Below are positions 1 through 9,641 of a DNA stretch of 45,349 bases, in pieces. Positions within the stretch are counted from its first letter, which is position 1, and each line of letters starts with the position of its first letter. Source of the stretch: Chloroflexota bacterium (GTDB taxonomy: Bacteria; Chloroflexota; Anaerolineae; J102); NCBI GenBank assembly GCA_013152585.1, contig JAADGC010000133.1, positions 1-45,349 of the forward strand, read 5' to 3'. Both the position numbers and the translations under genes were made by a program. The notes under the pieces are model-generated. The model had not been told where the DNA came from. It saw nothing but the letters and a program-made list of their open reading frames with translations, and did no database searches.

Positions 1-496
1 ATGTTGAGAATCCCAACAAGGCACCATAGGTCTGGTGGGTGCGTCCCCGGAAATTGGCAAATGAACCGCACCCACGACGAAGTACGCCGGATTGCGAATC
101 CGGCTAGGAGCAAGCCGTCCCGCCGATTGAAATCGGGGCTATGGGGCCTTTGGCCACCGGTCGCCCTACGGCGACCGATCTTGTTGACAGTGAGGGCCTG
201 TTGATGCGATAGCTGCTGTCTCCGCAGCTCCGTCTGCCACAGGCAGGACCGAACGCCTTTTAGGCTCATTTTTGGCAAGTGAATCGCCACCCGCCAAGTT
301 GAGGAGGCATCCGCCAAGTCCCTGCGGGGACTTTTCCCCGGTCAGGCGGCGAATTGATTCGCCGTGTGATGCGGCGGGTTGGCTGCCCTGGCTCCGCCCC
401 GTTTGCAAGAGAGGGTTTGCCTCCCAAAATCCGCCAGTGCTATACTGACCCCAGTCAAGCATTCCCCTTCCTGTTGGCGACCAAGGAGATCCTTCC
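1..496. other. Repeat-rich intergenic leader
   Basis: No credible gene is seen here; the short open frames have no recognisable domain and overlap hairpins. The stretch holds several perfect small palindromes: arms GCCGGATT/AATCCGGC at 86-104, CGGTCGCC/GGCGACCG at 158-177, and CGGCGAAT/ATTCGCCG at 347-364. The segment near 37-60 (GGTGCGTCCCCGGAAATTGG) matches the left end of the small inserted element at 19308-19447. The last 80 bases carry the promoter and ribosome site of the downstream peptidase gene. The region is best read as accumulated repeat fragments. Confidence 0.55.
417..446 (+). promoter_or_regulatory. Candidate sigma70-type promoter of the peptidase gene
   Basis: A -10 box TATACT (441-446, 5 of 6 to consensus) lies 18 bases after TTGCCT (417-422). 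It is followed by a Shine-Dalgarno AAGGAG about 7 bases before the ATG at 497. Assigned by pattern only. Confidence 0.45.
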
Positions 497-2347
497 ATGT
501 CGGTGCAAGCCCCCCCTCCCCTCATCAATGCTGCCCCCCTCAGCCGCGTCTCCGGTCTGAGTCCCACTCATATCGCAGCTCTCAAACCCTACTGGCTTAA
601 CAGCGTCCAGGACTTGCTGGCATGCGTGGAAGTGCCGGGCGGGCGTGATCTCGTGCGCTCGTTGCTGCAAATGACTGATGATCAACTCGATGCCTTGCTG
701 GCGCGTGCTCGTTCCATGGTCAGCCTGCGCGGCGCCAAATCGGCGTTGGAGCAAGAAGCCATGGGGGCCACGTATCAAACCGGAGCCCTGGAGCCGCCGC
801 CCACCGAGAGGGCCGAAAGCAAATATGTGCGCTTGCCTGTGGCTCCCACACTGCCCCCCGTCGTCAACTTCGCCGATCATCTCCCTCCTCCTCGCGATCA
901 GGGCGGGCGAGGCACCTGTGTGGCCCACGCTGCCGCCGCCGTGCGCGAGCAACTGGAAATCGCCGCCGGGCTGGCCGCACCTTCCGAACTCGATCTGTCA
1001 GAACAACTGATTTACTGGTGGTGCAAACAGCAGGATAAGCTTCCCACCGTCAGCGGCACCTTTCCCCATTTGGGCATGGACTGCCTGGCAGAACTCGGAA
1101 CCGCCTCCGAACAGGTCTGGCCTTACAATAGCCGTCCCCGTCTTGGCGATGAAGATCAAGGCCCGCCCCCACCCGCAGCCCTCGCCAATGCCTGGCGTTA
1201 CCGCGTCAAGCGAGTCCTGACCCTCGATCCTCAGGATATCGGCGGCATTAAGGCGGCGCTGGCAGCCGACAAGGCCGTGATGGTCTCCATTCCCATCTAC
1301 CTGTCATGGTATCAGAATCGCGTCACCCGCCGTTATGGCAAGATCAACATGCCGTTTCCCGGGGAGCGGGCCAATGGGTCACATGCCTTCCCCCTCGTCG
1401 GGTATGTCGATGACGACGACGCCCCCGGTGGCGGCTACTTCATCCTCCGCAATTCCTGGTCGCCATGGGGATTTGATGGCGCTTTGCATAATGGCTACGG
1501 CGTGCTGCCCTACGCCTTCATTACCGAACACAATCAGGTGGCCATCACGGCCGAGCGGGCGCCGCTGGCCGATATTTATGTGCGGGCACATGACGCGGAC
1601 GAAGGAGAATTGCCGCGCGGTAGTGATCGCTACAACAGCCCCGACATCTGGGTGCGCAATCGTCGCGATGCCCAGACAGCCCATCAAATGCCACGTGCCC
1701 ATGACCTCAACTGGATTTATGTGCGCACCTGGAATCGAGGCCCCGAAGTCGCTCGCGAAGTCAAGGCCGATATCTTTATCGCCCCGGCCACCCCTTCTCT
1801 GATCCCTGACAGTTGGCAGGCATTGGGCACGGTCACTTTCCCCGACATCGCCGCCGGAGAGTCACAAACAGCGGCGCTGTCGTGGTTGCCCGAGAATGCG
1901 GGGCCCTTTGCCTTTTTGGTACGGCTGCATTCGCCCGACGATCCCGTCACGTACCCTTGGGCCGTGGCCAACGACAACAATCTGGCCCTGAAAAACGTGG
2001 TGCAACTACAGATATCGGCCGGTAGCAGCGCCGAACTAACGTTGCCCCTCTTCACCTTTGCGGGCGAGAACGCTGCCATGGGCCTGGAAATAGATCGGAA
2101 ACAGTTTCGTCGCGGTCGCGTGCAGCTCAGTTGGACAGGCGCCATGCAACGCAGCGCCGCCCATCTGCTGGACGACGAAGCCGAATGGCTGCGGCTGACA
2201 TCCCAGGCTGACTCCGCCCCGGCAGTCACCCTCAACATCTCCGCAGATGCCAACGCCCGCCCGGACGATAGCGCTACCATTACCCTCACGCAACGGCACG
2301 GGCGCTGGCTCATAGGGCGCATGTTGGTGGATATTCGTATCGTCTGA
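497..2347 (+). CDS. Papain-like (C1 family) cysteine peptidase with HhH-like N-terminus
   Basis: A 616-residue protein containing a C1 papain-type peptidase domain. The triad can be read directly: oxyanion Gln135 and nucleophile Cys141 in DQGGRGTCVAHA, with the papain Gln-Cys spacing of six; His296 in GSHAFPLVGY; and Asn319 in ILRNSWSPWG. Residues about 15-45 (SGLSPTHIAALKPYWLNSVQ) look like a helix-hairpin-helix/DUF4332-type segment, and residues about 45-110 are probably a linker. Residues 360-616 are beta-rich, with an Ig/CARDB-like look (WIYVRTWNRGPEVAREV). No signal peptide is visible, so the protein is probably cytoplasmic or exported by an unrecognised route. No propeptide or cystatin-like inhibitor is evident. 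The start has AAGGAGAT seven bases upstream. The substrate is unknown. The fold call is strong; the biological role is open. Confidence 0.85.
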   Translation: MSVQAPPPLINAAPLSRVSGLSPTHIAALKPYWLNSVQDLLACVEVPGGRDLVRSLLQMTDDQLDALLARARSMVSLRGAKSALEQEAMGATYQTGALEPPPTERAESKYVRLPVAPTLPPVVNFADHLPPPRDQGGRGTCVAHAAAAVREQLEIAAGLAAPSELDLSEQLIYWWCKQQDKLPTVSGTFPHLGMDCLAELGTASEQVWPYNSRPRLGDEDQGPPPPAALANAWRYRVKRVLTLDPQDIGGIKAALAADKAVMVSIPIYLSWYQNRVTRRYGKINMPFPGERANGSHAFPLVGYVDDDDAPGGGYFILRNSWSPWGFDGALHNGYGVLPYAFITEHNQVAITAERAPLADIYVRAHDADEGELPRGSDRYNSPDIWVRNRRDAQTAHQMPRAHDLNWIYVRTWNRGPEVAREVKADIFIAPATPSLIPDSWQALGTVTFPDIAAGESQTAALSWLPENAGPFAFLVRLHSPDDPVTYPWAVANDNNLALKNVVQLQISAGSSAELTLPLFTFAGENAAMGLEIDRKQFRRGRVQLSWTGAMQRSAAHLLDDEAEWLRLTSQADSAPAVTLNISADANARPDDSATITLTQRHGRWLIGRMLVDIRIV

Positions 2348-2392
2348 AGACCCATTACCCGGCTTTTATTCCACACAACAGAGGTGACGTCC

Positions 2393-3511
2393 GTGTCAAA
2401 GCAAATTGGAATTCTGACTGCTGGAGGCGATAGTCCCGGCCTCAATGCCGCCATCCGCGCCATTGGCAAAACGGCCATTCGCTCCAATATGCAGGTTATT
2501 GGTTTTCGCGATGGTTTCCGCGGCTTGATGGAAAATCGCTCCCAGCGCCTGGACGGGCGGGCTTTATCGGGGATTCTCACCGTGGGCGGCACCATTTTGG
2601 GCACCAGCCGCGACAAACCGCATCGTATGCCCGTAGGCACCCGTGTCATGGACATGACCGATGTCATGGTCGACAACTATGCTCGCCATTATCTCGATGT
2701 GCTGGTGTGCCTGGGCGGAGGCGGCACGCAGAAAAACGCCCTGCGTCTGGCGGAGAAAGGGCTCAACATCATCACCCTGCCCAAAACTATCGACAACGAT
2801 GTCGCCATGACCGACGTCACCCTTGGCTTCGACACCGCTCTGGGCATTGCCACCGAGGCGATTGATCGTCTGCACAGCACTGCGCACAGTCATCATCGCA
2901 TTATTGTGGTAGAAGTGATGGGGCATCGCGCCGGTTGGCTGGCCCTGGGCGCCGGCATTGCCGGCGGTGCCGACGTCATCCTCGTTCCCGAGATCCCTTA
3001 CCAGGTGGATATCGTAGCCGAAGCCATCTTGCGTCGCAGTCGCCGCGGGAGCCGCTTTAGCATCGTAGCAGTGGCCGAAGGTGCTTGCACCCAGGAGCAA
3101 GCAACCCATATTCAGGAGTTGGAACAACAGCGCGCCCAGACGGACGATCCTGAGATATCGGCTTCCCTCAAAGCTGAGATCAAACGCCTGCGAGCGAATA
3201 TGATAGGTGGCACCTTACGCCTGGTGCAACGCCTGGAAGAACAAACCGGCCTGGAATCACGGCTGACCATCTTGGGGTACCTGCAACGAGGAGGCATCCC
3301 CTCTGCCGCCGATCGTCTGCTCTCCACGTGTTTGGGAACCGCCTGCGTCGAACTGATCAAAAAAGAACACTACGGGGTGATGGTCGCCGCACGAGGAGGT
3401 AGTTACGAAGCTGTGCCTTTGTCTCAGGTAGCAGGCAACGTCAAGCTGGTGCCACTCGACCACCCCTGGGTTCAAAGCGCCGGCGCCGTAGGCACCTGCC
3501 TGGGCAACTGA
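2393..3511 (+). CDS. pfk: 6-phosphofructokinase (PfkA superfamily, atypical nucleotide motif)
   Basis: Phosphorylates fructose 6-phosphate in glycolysis; cytosolic. Motifs seen are [12 protein letters not shown] at residues 11-22, PKTIDND with catalytic Asp134, and [12 protein letters not shown]. The usual GGDGS motif reads GGGGT (108-112), so the conserved Asp is Gly, while Lys131 precedes TIDND. Lys at this position is typical of PPi-dependent and 'mixed' PFK groups, so the phosphoryl donor (ATP or PPi) cannot be assigned with confidence. Length 372 residues, slightly longer than E. coli PfkA. I prefer the GTG at 2393 over the GTG at 2384, because GAGGTGA (2381-2387) is then a ribosome site five bases upstream; the earlier start would lie inside that site. 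It follows the peptidase gene by 45 bases and may be cotranscribed with it. Confidence 0.9.
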   Translation: MSKQIGILTAGGDSPGLNAAIRAIGKTAIRSNMQVIGFRDGFRGLMENRSQRLDGRALSGILTVGGTILGTSRDKPHRMPVGTRVMDMTDVMVDNYARHYLDVLVCLGGGGTQKNALRLAEKGLNIITLPKTIDNDVAMTDVTLGFDTALGIATEAIDRLHSTAHSHHRIIVVEVMGHRAGWLALGAGIAGGADVILVPEIPYQVDIVAEAILRRSRRGSRFSIVAVAEGACTQEQATHIQELEQQRAQTDDPEISASLKAEIKRLRANMIGGTLRLVQRLEEQTGLESRLTILGYLQRGGIPSAADRLLSTCLGTACVELIKKEHYGVMVAARGGSYEAVPLSQVAGNVKLVPLDHPWVQSAGAVGTCLGN

Positions 3512-3519
3512 CGCTGAAC

Positions 3520-3540
3520 AGCCGCATTACGGATGCGGCT
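3520..3540. repeat. REP-like hairpin after pfk
   Basis: A perfect 8-bp stem, AGCCGCAT / ATGCGGCT, with a 5-base loop TACGG. There is no T-run, so it is not a classic terminator. The same core (GCCGCAT-N5-ATGCGGC or a one-base variant) recurs at 19351-19369 and 28024-28042, marking a small dispersed palindrome. Confidence 0.6.
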
Positions 3541-3542
3541 GA

Positions 3543-3968
3543 CGCTTGTCTACGCCATATCACTTGATCGAACTTTATCTGGCCGAGGCCCTGGGTTCGG
3601 GTGCGTGAGGAATCGGGCAGAGGGGAGCAAGGACTATCCGAAGAGCTGGAAGCACGTATGGATGAGATTTTGGCCATCCGACACGCGATCCTCATGGGGC
3701 GCCCATCCCCACACGCGAAAGAACGTGGACGGCACTCGAACAGGCTAAGCTGATGCGGGTGACGCCCGGCGAAACGGCAATAATATCCGGATTTAGCGAT
3801 CCTAGCGCCGAAAGGCTGCGATATCTGGGGCAGTCAGGGCTTTATCCGGGAACGACTGTGCAGGTGCAGGCGTTGACGGAGGATCGGATGGTCCTGCTGG
3901 TGGCAGAAAATGTGGTCGCTATCGATATGAAAGTGACTGTTTTCGTCTTCGTTAAAGAAGATGGTTAA
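3543..3968 (+). pseudogene. Frameshifted remnant of a DtxR-family metal-dependent repressor
   Basis: Three pieces in shifting frames rebuild the C-terminal two thirds of a DtxR/MntR/IdeR-type regulator. Frame of 3561 gives HLIELYLAEALG. Frame of 3601 gives VREESGRGEQGLSEELEARM. Frame of 3672 gives GHPTRDPHGAPIPTRE and continues without a stop through LMRVTPGETAIISG to the end. The GHPTxDPHGxPIP signature and the C-terminal FeoA/SH3-like domain are typical of the family. The breaks lie near 3598-3601 and 3670. The N-terminal winged helix is missing; a REP-like hairpin sits where it should be. An intact family member would repress iron or manganese uptake genes. The 71-codon open frame from 3753 could in principle be translated as a FeoA-like stub, but its homology continues upstream through the frameshift, so decay is the simpler reading. 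Confidence 0.8.
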
Positions 3969-4000
3969 GGATTCAGGTATATTACAAAATGTTACAAAAA

Positions 4001-4028
4001 AAGCCGCCATTTATCAGGATGGCGGCTT
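4001..4028 (-). terminator. Rho-independent terminator of the aldolase gene
   Basis: A 10-bp stem AAGCCGCCAT / ATGGCGGCTT with an 8-base loop. On the minus strand it is followed by a run of U (AAAAAAA at 3996-4002 on plus), 24 bases past the aldolase stop. It can also end transcription from the plus strand. Confidence 0.85.
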
Positions 4029-4051
4029 TCGTATAACCAGCGCTTTTGGTG

Positions 4052-5104
4052 TCAAGCAATCGTGATGGAGGTATCCCTGAATACGTCCTGAATGGCGTGC
4101 AGGAGTTGCACCCCTTCGGCCATGGGTTTCTGGAAAGCTTTGCGGCCGGAGATGAGACCCATGCCGCCAGCACGCTTGTTGATCACGGCGGTGCGCACGG
4201 CCTGCGCCAGATCGTTGCTGCCGGAAGCGCCGCCGGAATTGATGAGGCCGATGCGGCCCATGTAACAGTTGGCCACTTGCCAGCGAGTGAGGTCAATGGG
4301 ATGGTCGGAGGTGAGCTTGTCGTAAACGAGGGGATTCGTGCGGCCAAAACCGATGGCGGTGAAGCCACCGTTGTTGACGGCCTGCTTTTGCTTGATGATG
4401 TCGGCTTCGATGGTGACCCCCAGATGATTCGCCTGGCCGGTCAGGTCGGCAGACGCACTATAATCGACGCCCTCTTTTTTGAAAGCGGGATTGCGCAGAT
4501 ACGCCCATAGCACGGTGACCAGGCCCAGCTCATGCGCTATGGCGAATGCTTCGCTGATCTCGAGAATCTGGCGACGCGATTCGGCGGAGCCAAAATAGAC
4601 TGTGGCTCCCACGGCGACGGCGCCCAGATCGAATGCCTGTTGCACATTGGCAAAGAGCGTTTGATCGTGTATGGCCGGGTAGGTCAACAATTCGTTGTGA
4701 TTGATTTTGACCAGGAAAGGAATTCTGTGGGCATATTTGCGGGAGACAGATCCCAGCACACCCAGGGTTGATGCCACGGCATTGCAGCCGCCTTCGATGG
4801 CCAACTTGATGATATTCTCGGGATCGAAGTACAGGGGGTTGGGAGCGAAGGAGGCAGCGCCCGAATGTTCGATGCCCTGATCGACCGGCAGAATAGAAAC
4901 ATAGCCTGTGCCCGCCATGCGTCCGGTGTTAAGAATGAGCTGCAGGTTACGCATGACAACGGGGGAGCGGTCTGTCTGGGAGAAGACCCGGTACACGTAG
5001 TCGGGACCGGGTGTATAAATCATTTCTTTGGGGATGCCCTGACAAGTGTGTTCCAACAGATATTCGGTTTCGTTGCCGAGCAGTTCCAGTGTGGAAGGTG
5101 TCAT
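4052..5104 (-). CDS. fbaB: Class I fructose-bisphosphate aldolase, FbaB/DhnA type
   Basis: Cleaves fructose 1,6-bisphosphate to dihydroxyacetone phosphate and glyceraldehyde 3-phosphate through a Schiff base. The 350 residues align end to end with E. coli FbaB as I recall it ([67 protein letters not shown]). Lys238 in ADIIKQK corresponds to the Schiff-base lysine of the family. The start at 5104 is chosen because AGGAG lies 9 bases upstream and the protein then begins where FbaB does; the longer open frame up to 5206 has no similarity. It is monocistronic or the last gene after ricT, with a strong terminator behind it. Confidence 0.95.
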   Translation of the reverse strand: MTPSTLELLGNETEYLLEHTCQGIPKEMIYTPGPDYVYRVFSQTDRSPVVMRNLQLILNTGRMAGTGYVSILPVDQGIEHSGAASFAPNPLYFDPENIIKLAIEGGCNAVASTLGVLGSVSRKYAHRIPFLVKINHNELLTYPAIHDQTLFANVQQAFDLGAVAVGATVYFGSAESRRQILEISEAFAIAHELGLVTVLWAYLRNPAFKKEGVDYSASADLTGQANHLGVTIEADIIKQKQAVNNGGFTAIGFGRTNPLVYDKLTSDHPIDLTRWQVANCYMGRIGLINSGGASGSNDLAQAVRTAVINKRAGGMGLISGRKAFQKPMAEGVQLLHAIQDVFRDTSITIA

Positions 5105-5343
5105 TATAAAAGATCTCCTCATGAGAAAGGTTGCGGGGATTGAGTGATAGGTGTGGGGAATGATTGGAAATGTTTTAGCGCCGGACCCTGCGGGGTCTGG
5201 GCGCAAAGAGAAGACGAATTCGATTCGCCGGACGGAGGTGGCCCAAAGACGCGTTCGTGCAGATTTCGAGCTATGAAAGGACCTGGTAGTTTTGGGCGCG
5301 ACAGATAATGACGAACGTCATAACGAATCTGGTCGTCAGTGGA

Positions 5344-6177
5344 TCAAGGGCCGTTTCCGTAGCGTTTTTCGGGATGCCCGGGAATGTTCAGGTCCGCAGC
5401 AGCCAGCTCTACCCGCGGTCCGCCCTCCAGGTCAACCGTGGCCTTTTGCAGCAGGATATTGAGATGCATGACTCGCCCAATTCCTTCTGGCGTTTCCACA
5501 CGTTGTCCGCGCTTGGGTAAATACCTGCGCATCTCGGCGTACAGATCATCCTCGTATGCCAAACTGCACAATAATCGTCCACATGAACCGGAAATATCTG
5601 TAGGATTTAAAGGTAGTGTTTGATTTTTTGCCATTTTTATCGAAACTGGATGAAATTCTCGTAAAAATGAGCTGCAACAAATATCTCGTCCGCATTTCCC
5701 AAATCCGCCAATGAGCTTGGCCTGATCACGTACACCGATCTGGCGCATCTCGATGCGGGTGCTGAAGTGATGAGCGATATCTTTGACGAGATTGCGAAAA
5801 TCGATGCGCTTATCTGCCAGAAATTCGACCAGCAACTGCCGCCCATTATAACTGTAAACGCAGCGCACGATTTTCATGACCAGGTGGTGTTCTTTGGCTT
5901 TGCGCTGGCATACTTGCAGGGCAATGTCTTCCTGTGACGCCCAGTACTCTTTTTGGGATAAGTCACGGGATGTGGCGCGCCGGATCACGGGCTTGAGCTG
6001 GCCGCTGACCTCGCCTTCGTCAATCTCTTTGGGGGGCACTACAACCTGCACAAGTTCGTACCCGCGTGCGGTTTCAACAACGACCCATTCGCCAGGTAGC
6101 AGGCCGGTGTAGGGGCCGGGGCTGAAATGATATAGTTTCGTAACAGGCTGGAATTGAATGCCAACAACCTGGGGCAT
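5344..6177 (-). CDS. ricT: RicT/YaaT-like PSP1 domain protein
   Basis: A 277-residue PSP1-domain protein. In Bacillus the homologue YaaT/RicT forms a complex with RicA and RicF that carries Fe-S clusters and supports RNase Y-dependent mRNA processing. The cysteine-rich signature is visible: GGFGKCGRDICCSSFLREFH and GSCGRLLCSLAYE, with the DLSQKEYWASQEDIALQVC and EFLADKRIDFRNLVKDIA blocks before it. The start at MPQVVGIQF has AGAGGAAT just upstream. holB lies immediately upstream, an arrangement also known in Firmicutes (holB-yaaT), which supports the call. ricA and ricF partners are not in this window, so the role here is inferred by family. Confidence 0.88.
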   Translation of the reverse strand: MPQVVGIQFQPVTKLYHFSPGPYTGLLPGEWVVVETARGYELVQVVVPPKEIDEGEVSGQLKPVIRRATSRDLSQKEYWASQEDIALQVCQRKAKEHHLVMKIVRCVYSYNGRQLLVEFLADKRIDFRNLVKDIAHHFSTRIEMRQIGVRDQAKLIGGFGKCGRDICCSSFLREFHPVSIKMAKNQTLPLNPTDISGSCGRLLCSLAYEDDLYAEMRRYLPKRGQRVETPEGIGRVMHLNILLQKATVDLEGGPRVELAAADLNIPGHPEKRYGNGP

Positions 6178-6234
6178 ATAGATTCCTCTTGATGATGATG
6201 GTAGGAACGCCAAAAGCGGCGACTGTGGGTTATT

Positions 6235-7230
6235 CTACGATGAAACGGGGACTTTGAGCAACAATGATTCCATGGCCAGTTGGAGGCTCACATTCTGGCG
6301 GCTGTAGGTGGCTGTTTGCATCAGTGCGGCCAGGAATCGGCGCACGGCGGCGGGTTGTGTGCGTTGGGCGAGGTCTTGTAAGGCCGAGAGTTGATCGCGG
6401 TGCAGTACAAGCTGCGGCCCTGTCTGCTGCAAGAACAACACGTCCCGCCAAAAGAGCAACCACGGCTGCAATATCGATTCGATGTCGTCGCCGCGGGCCA
6501 GCTCTGCTGCCAGGGTCATCCGCTCGACAACGCCTTGCCGGGGCAAGGCTTGCATGCGCTGGAATTGCAGTTGATACGATTCCCAGGCCGCGGGTTGGGT
6601 GGCCATCTCTACGGCCCACCCCAAACGGCCTCTGCTCAGCCCAGCCAGAAGTTGGGCGAGCTCAGTCGGTACTTGCCAGTTTTCCTGCAGGGCTCGGGCT
6701 ACGGTCTCCGTGGAGAGTGGCCGCAGATTGACGATTTGGCAGCGGGATGTAATGGTGGGCAGGAGATTGGCCGATTGGCTACTGATTAATAAGATGCGGG
6801 TGCTGGCACTGGGTTCTTCCAGTGTTTTCAGCAGGGCATTGGCGGCGTTGGGATTGGCACGATCAAAGGCGGTGATGATAAATACCTTGAATTGTCCTTC
6901 GATCGGGGAGAGGGTGGCTTCGTGGATGATCTCTCGCACGGCGTCAACGCGAATTTTGCCCTTTTCGGGCACGATGGAACGATGGTCGGGGTGTGCTTGC
7001 AGGGCGGCGAGGTGACAACTCCGGCATTGCCCGCAGCCGCCCAGTCCCTGCTCGCCGGGGGAGGTACACGTGAGGGCCTGGGCAAAGGCGCGGGCGAGTG
7101 TGGTCTTGCCAATGTGATCGGCGCCGGTGAAGAGATAGGCGTGGCTGGTGCGTCGGGCCAAAACCGCGGCACGCAGGAGGTCCTGCGCCCATCGATGTCC
7201 GTAGACGTGAATGATGTCATCTGTTGGCAT
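6235..7230 (-). CDS. holB: DNA polymerase III subunit delta'
   Basis: Clamp-loader subunit of the replicative polymerase. The 331-residue protein has the AAA+ fold: a P-loop-like GADHIGKT at 36-43, a four-cysteine zinc site (Cys55, Cys66, Cys69, Cys72 in GGCGQCRSC), the block ANALLKTLEEP and the SRC motif in TITSRCQ. Delta' subunits typically carry exactly this zinc module and SRC finger. A central open question in the family is whether the P-loop binds ATP; here Lys42 and Thr43 are kept. It starts 12 bases after the upstream glycosyltransferase stop and precedes ricT by 57 bases, so it is likely part of one long minus-strand operon. The ribosome site is weak (GAGAG). Confidence 0.93.
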   Translation of the reverse strand: MPTDDIIHVYGHRWAQDLLRAAVLARRTSHAYLFTGADHIGKTTLARAFAQALTCTSPGEQGLGGCGQCRSCHLAALQAHPDHRSIVPEKGKIRVDAVREIIHEATLSPIEGQFKVFIITAFDRANPNAANALLKTLEEPSASTRILLISSQSANLLPTITSRCQIVNLRPLSTETVARALQENWQVPTELAQLLAGLSRGRLGWAVEMATQPAAWESYQLQFQRMQALPRQGVVERMTLAAELARGDDIESILQPWLLFWRDVLFLQQTGPQLVLHRDQLSALQDLAQRTQPAAVRRFLAALMQTATYSRQNVSLQLAMESLLLKVPVSS

Positions 7231-7242
7231 GGGAAAAACTCT

Positions 7243-8355
<1,113 letters not shown>

Positions 8356-8368
8356 AATGTACCTGCCA

Positions 8369-9640
8369 TCAAATCAAATAACGAAGCCAGAGATAGACTG
8401 ACCCCAGGACGAGGGTGAGGAAGGTTGTGAGTAAACCGTAGCGTGCAAACTGGATAAATGAGATCTTGTAGCCACTGCGAGCGGCAAAACTGGCCACGAC
8501 CACGTTGGCTGAGGCCCCCACCAGGGTCGAATTTCCGCCAAAATCTGCCCCGATGGCCAAGGCCCACCACAAGGGCCCCGTATTCATGCCCGCTGCGCCC
8601 AGGCTTTTGACCAGGGGAATCATGGTGGCTGTGTAGGGGATGTTGTCGACCACCCCGCTGGCAATGCCCGAAACCCACAGCAAAGCCATCGCCGTTACAG
8701 GCATGCTGCCGCCTGTGGCTCGGAACAGCCAGTCGGCGGCTATTTCAATGGCGCCCACGTAGACGAGGGCTTCTACCAGGATGAACAACCCCACAAAGAA
8801 GAGCAACGTGGGCCATTCCACATCTCTCAGTATTTTGTGGGGGTCGCGTTTGGTCCACAGGAGCAGAGCGGCAGCGCCGGAGAGGGCGATGGTGGCTGTT
8901 TGTAAGTGCAGCACACTGTGCAATAAGAATCCCAACATTACCAGACTCAAGATCACCAGTGACTGTCGCAGTAATACCGGGTCCGTGATCACGCCCTCGG
9001 CGCTGAGCCCCAGTTCTTTTTTTGTTCCCCCACCAGTAACGGCCAACGCCCGCCGAAACATCAGTGGTAGGATGAGGACAAACAGCAGCAGCGATGCCAG
9101 CACCAACGGGCCCATGTGCCACACAAAGGTAACAAAATCGAGCTGGGCGGCGCTGCCGATGAGGATATTGGGCGGATCTCCGATCAGGGTGGCGGCCCCA
9201 CCGATATTCGAGGCCAGCACCTCGGCAATGAGCAGGGGGACAGGATTCACTTTAAGCGTCGAGGCTACAAAGATGGTGATGGGGGCGATGAGAACCACGA
9301 CCGTCACATTGTCGAGCATTGCCGAGCCCAGAGCCGTGACGACGGCCAGCACCTGCATCACCCGTACCGGGTTTCCCCGCCCCAGGTGTACCGCCTTGAT
9401 GGCCAGCCACTGAAAAACACCTGTTTCGCTGAGAATGTTGGCAATGATCATCATCGCCATTAGCAGGAAGATGACATTGAGGTCGATGGCGTGGAAGGCG
9501 ATGTCCTGATCGTAACCGCGGACAAAGGCGATCATCGCCATGGCCCCTAACAGCGCCACCACCATGCGATCGACGCGTTCGGAGACAATGACGGCATAAG
9601 CAACAGTAAAGAGTATTAAGGCAATGAGCATATCGTTCAT
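8369..9640 (-). CDS. ArsB/NhaD (SLC13 superfamily) membrane transporter
   Basis: A 423-residue, very hydrophobic protein with about 11-12 predicted membrane helices and a duplicated layout. The diagnostic loop is ASNIGGAATLIGDPPNILIG, with a second-half counterpart GADFGGNSTLVGASANVV. This fits the ArsB/NhaD/P-protein branch of the ion transporter superfamily, whose members move Na+/H+, arsenite or dicarboxylates. The substrate is not decided by sequence. Only one base separates its ATG from the stop of the upstream PII-like/CBS gene, so the two are certainly cotranscribed and probably act together. No ars genes (arsR, arsC) are nearby, which argues mildly against arsenite export and for Na+/H+ or organic anion exchange. 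Confidence 0.88.
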   Translation of the reverse strand: MNDMLIALILFTVAYAVIVSERVDRMVVALLGAMAMIAFVRGYDQDIAFHAIDLNVIFLLMAMMIIANILSETGVFQWLAIKAVHLGRGNPVRVMQVLAVVTALGSAMLDNVTVVVLIAPITIFVASTLKVNPVPLLIAEVLASNIGGAATLIGDPPNILIGSAAQLDFVTFVWHMGPLVLASLLLFVLILPLMFRRALAVTGGGTKKELGLSAEGVITDPVLLRQSLVILSLVMLGFLLHSVLHLQTATIALSGAAALLLWTKRDPHKILRDVEWPTLLFFVGLFILVEALVYVGAIEIAADWLFRATGGSMPVTAMALLWVSGIASGVVDNIPYTATMIPLVKSLGAAGMNTGPLWWALAIGADFGGNSTLVGASANVVVASFAARSGYKISFIQFARYGLLTTFLTLVLGSVYLWLRYLI

Positions 9641-9641
9641 T

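Noticed and set aside
166-567. Short open frames in the leader before the peptidase gene
   Set aside because: They overlap perfect hairpins and repeat fragments and lack ribosome sites or domains.
1717-2676. A 319-residue minus-strand open frame across the peptidase and pfk genes
   Set aside because: It spans two real genes on the other strand, has a low-complexity Arg/Ser-rich product and no homology signal.
3753-3968. A free-standing FeoA-like protein
   Set aside because: The homology continues upstream in the same frame to 3672 (GHPTRDPHGAPIP) and beyond in shifted frames, so it is the tail of a broken DtxR-family gene.
8369-9640. Calling the permease an arsenite efflux pump (ArsB)
   Set aside because: The family signature is shared with NhaD and SLC13 transporters, and there are no arsenic genes nearby.
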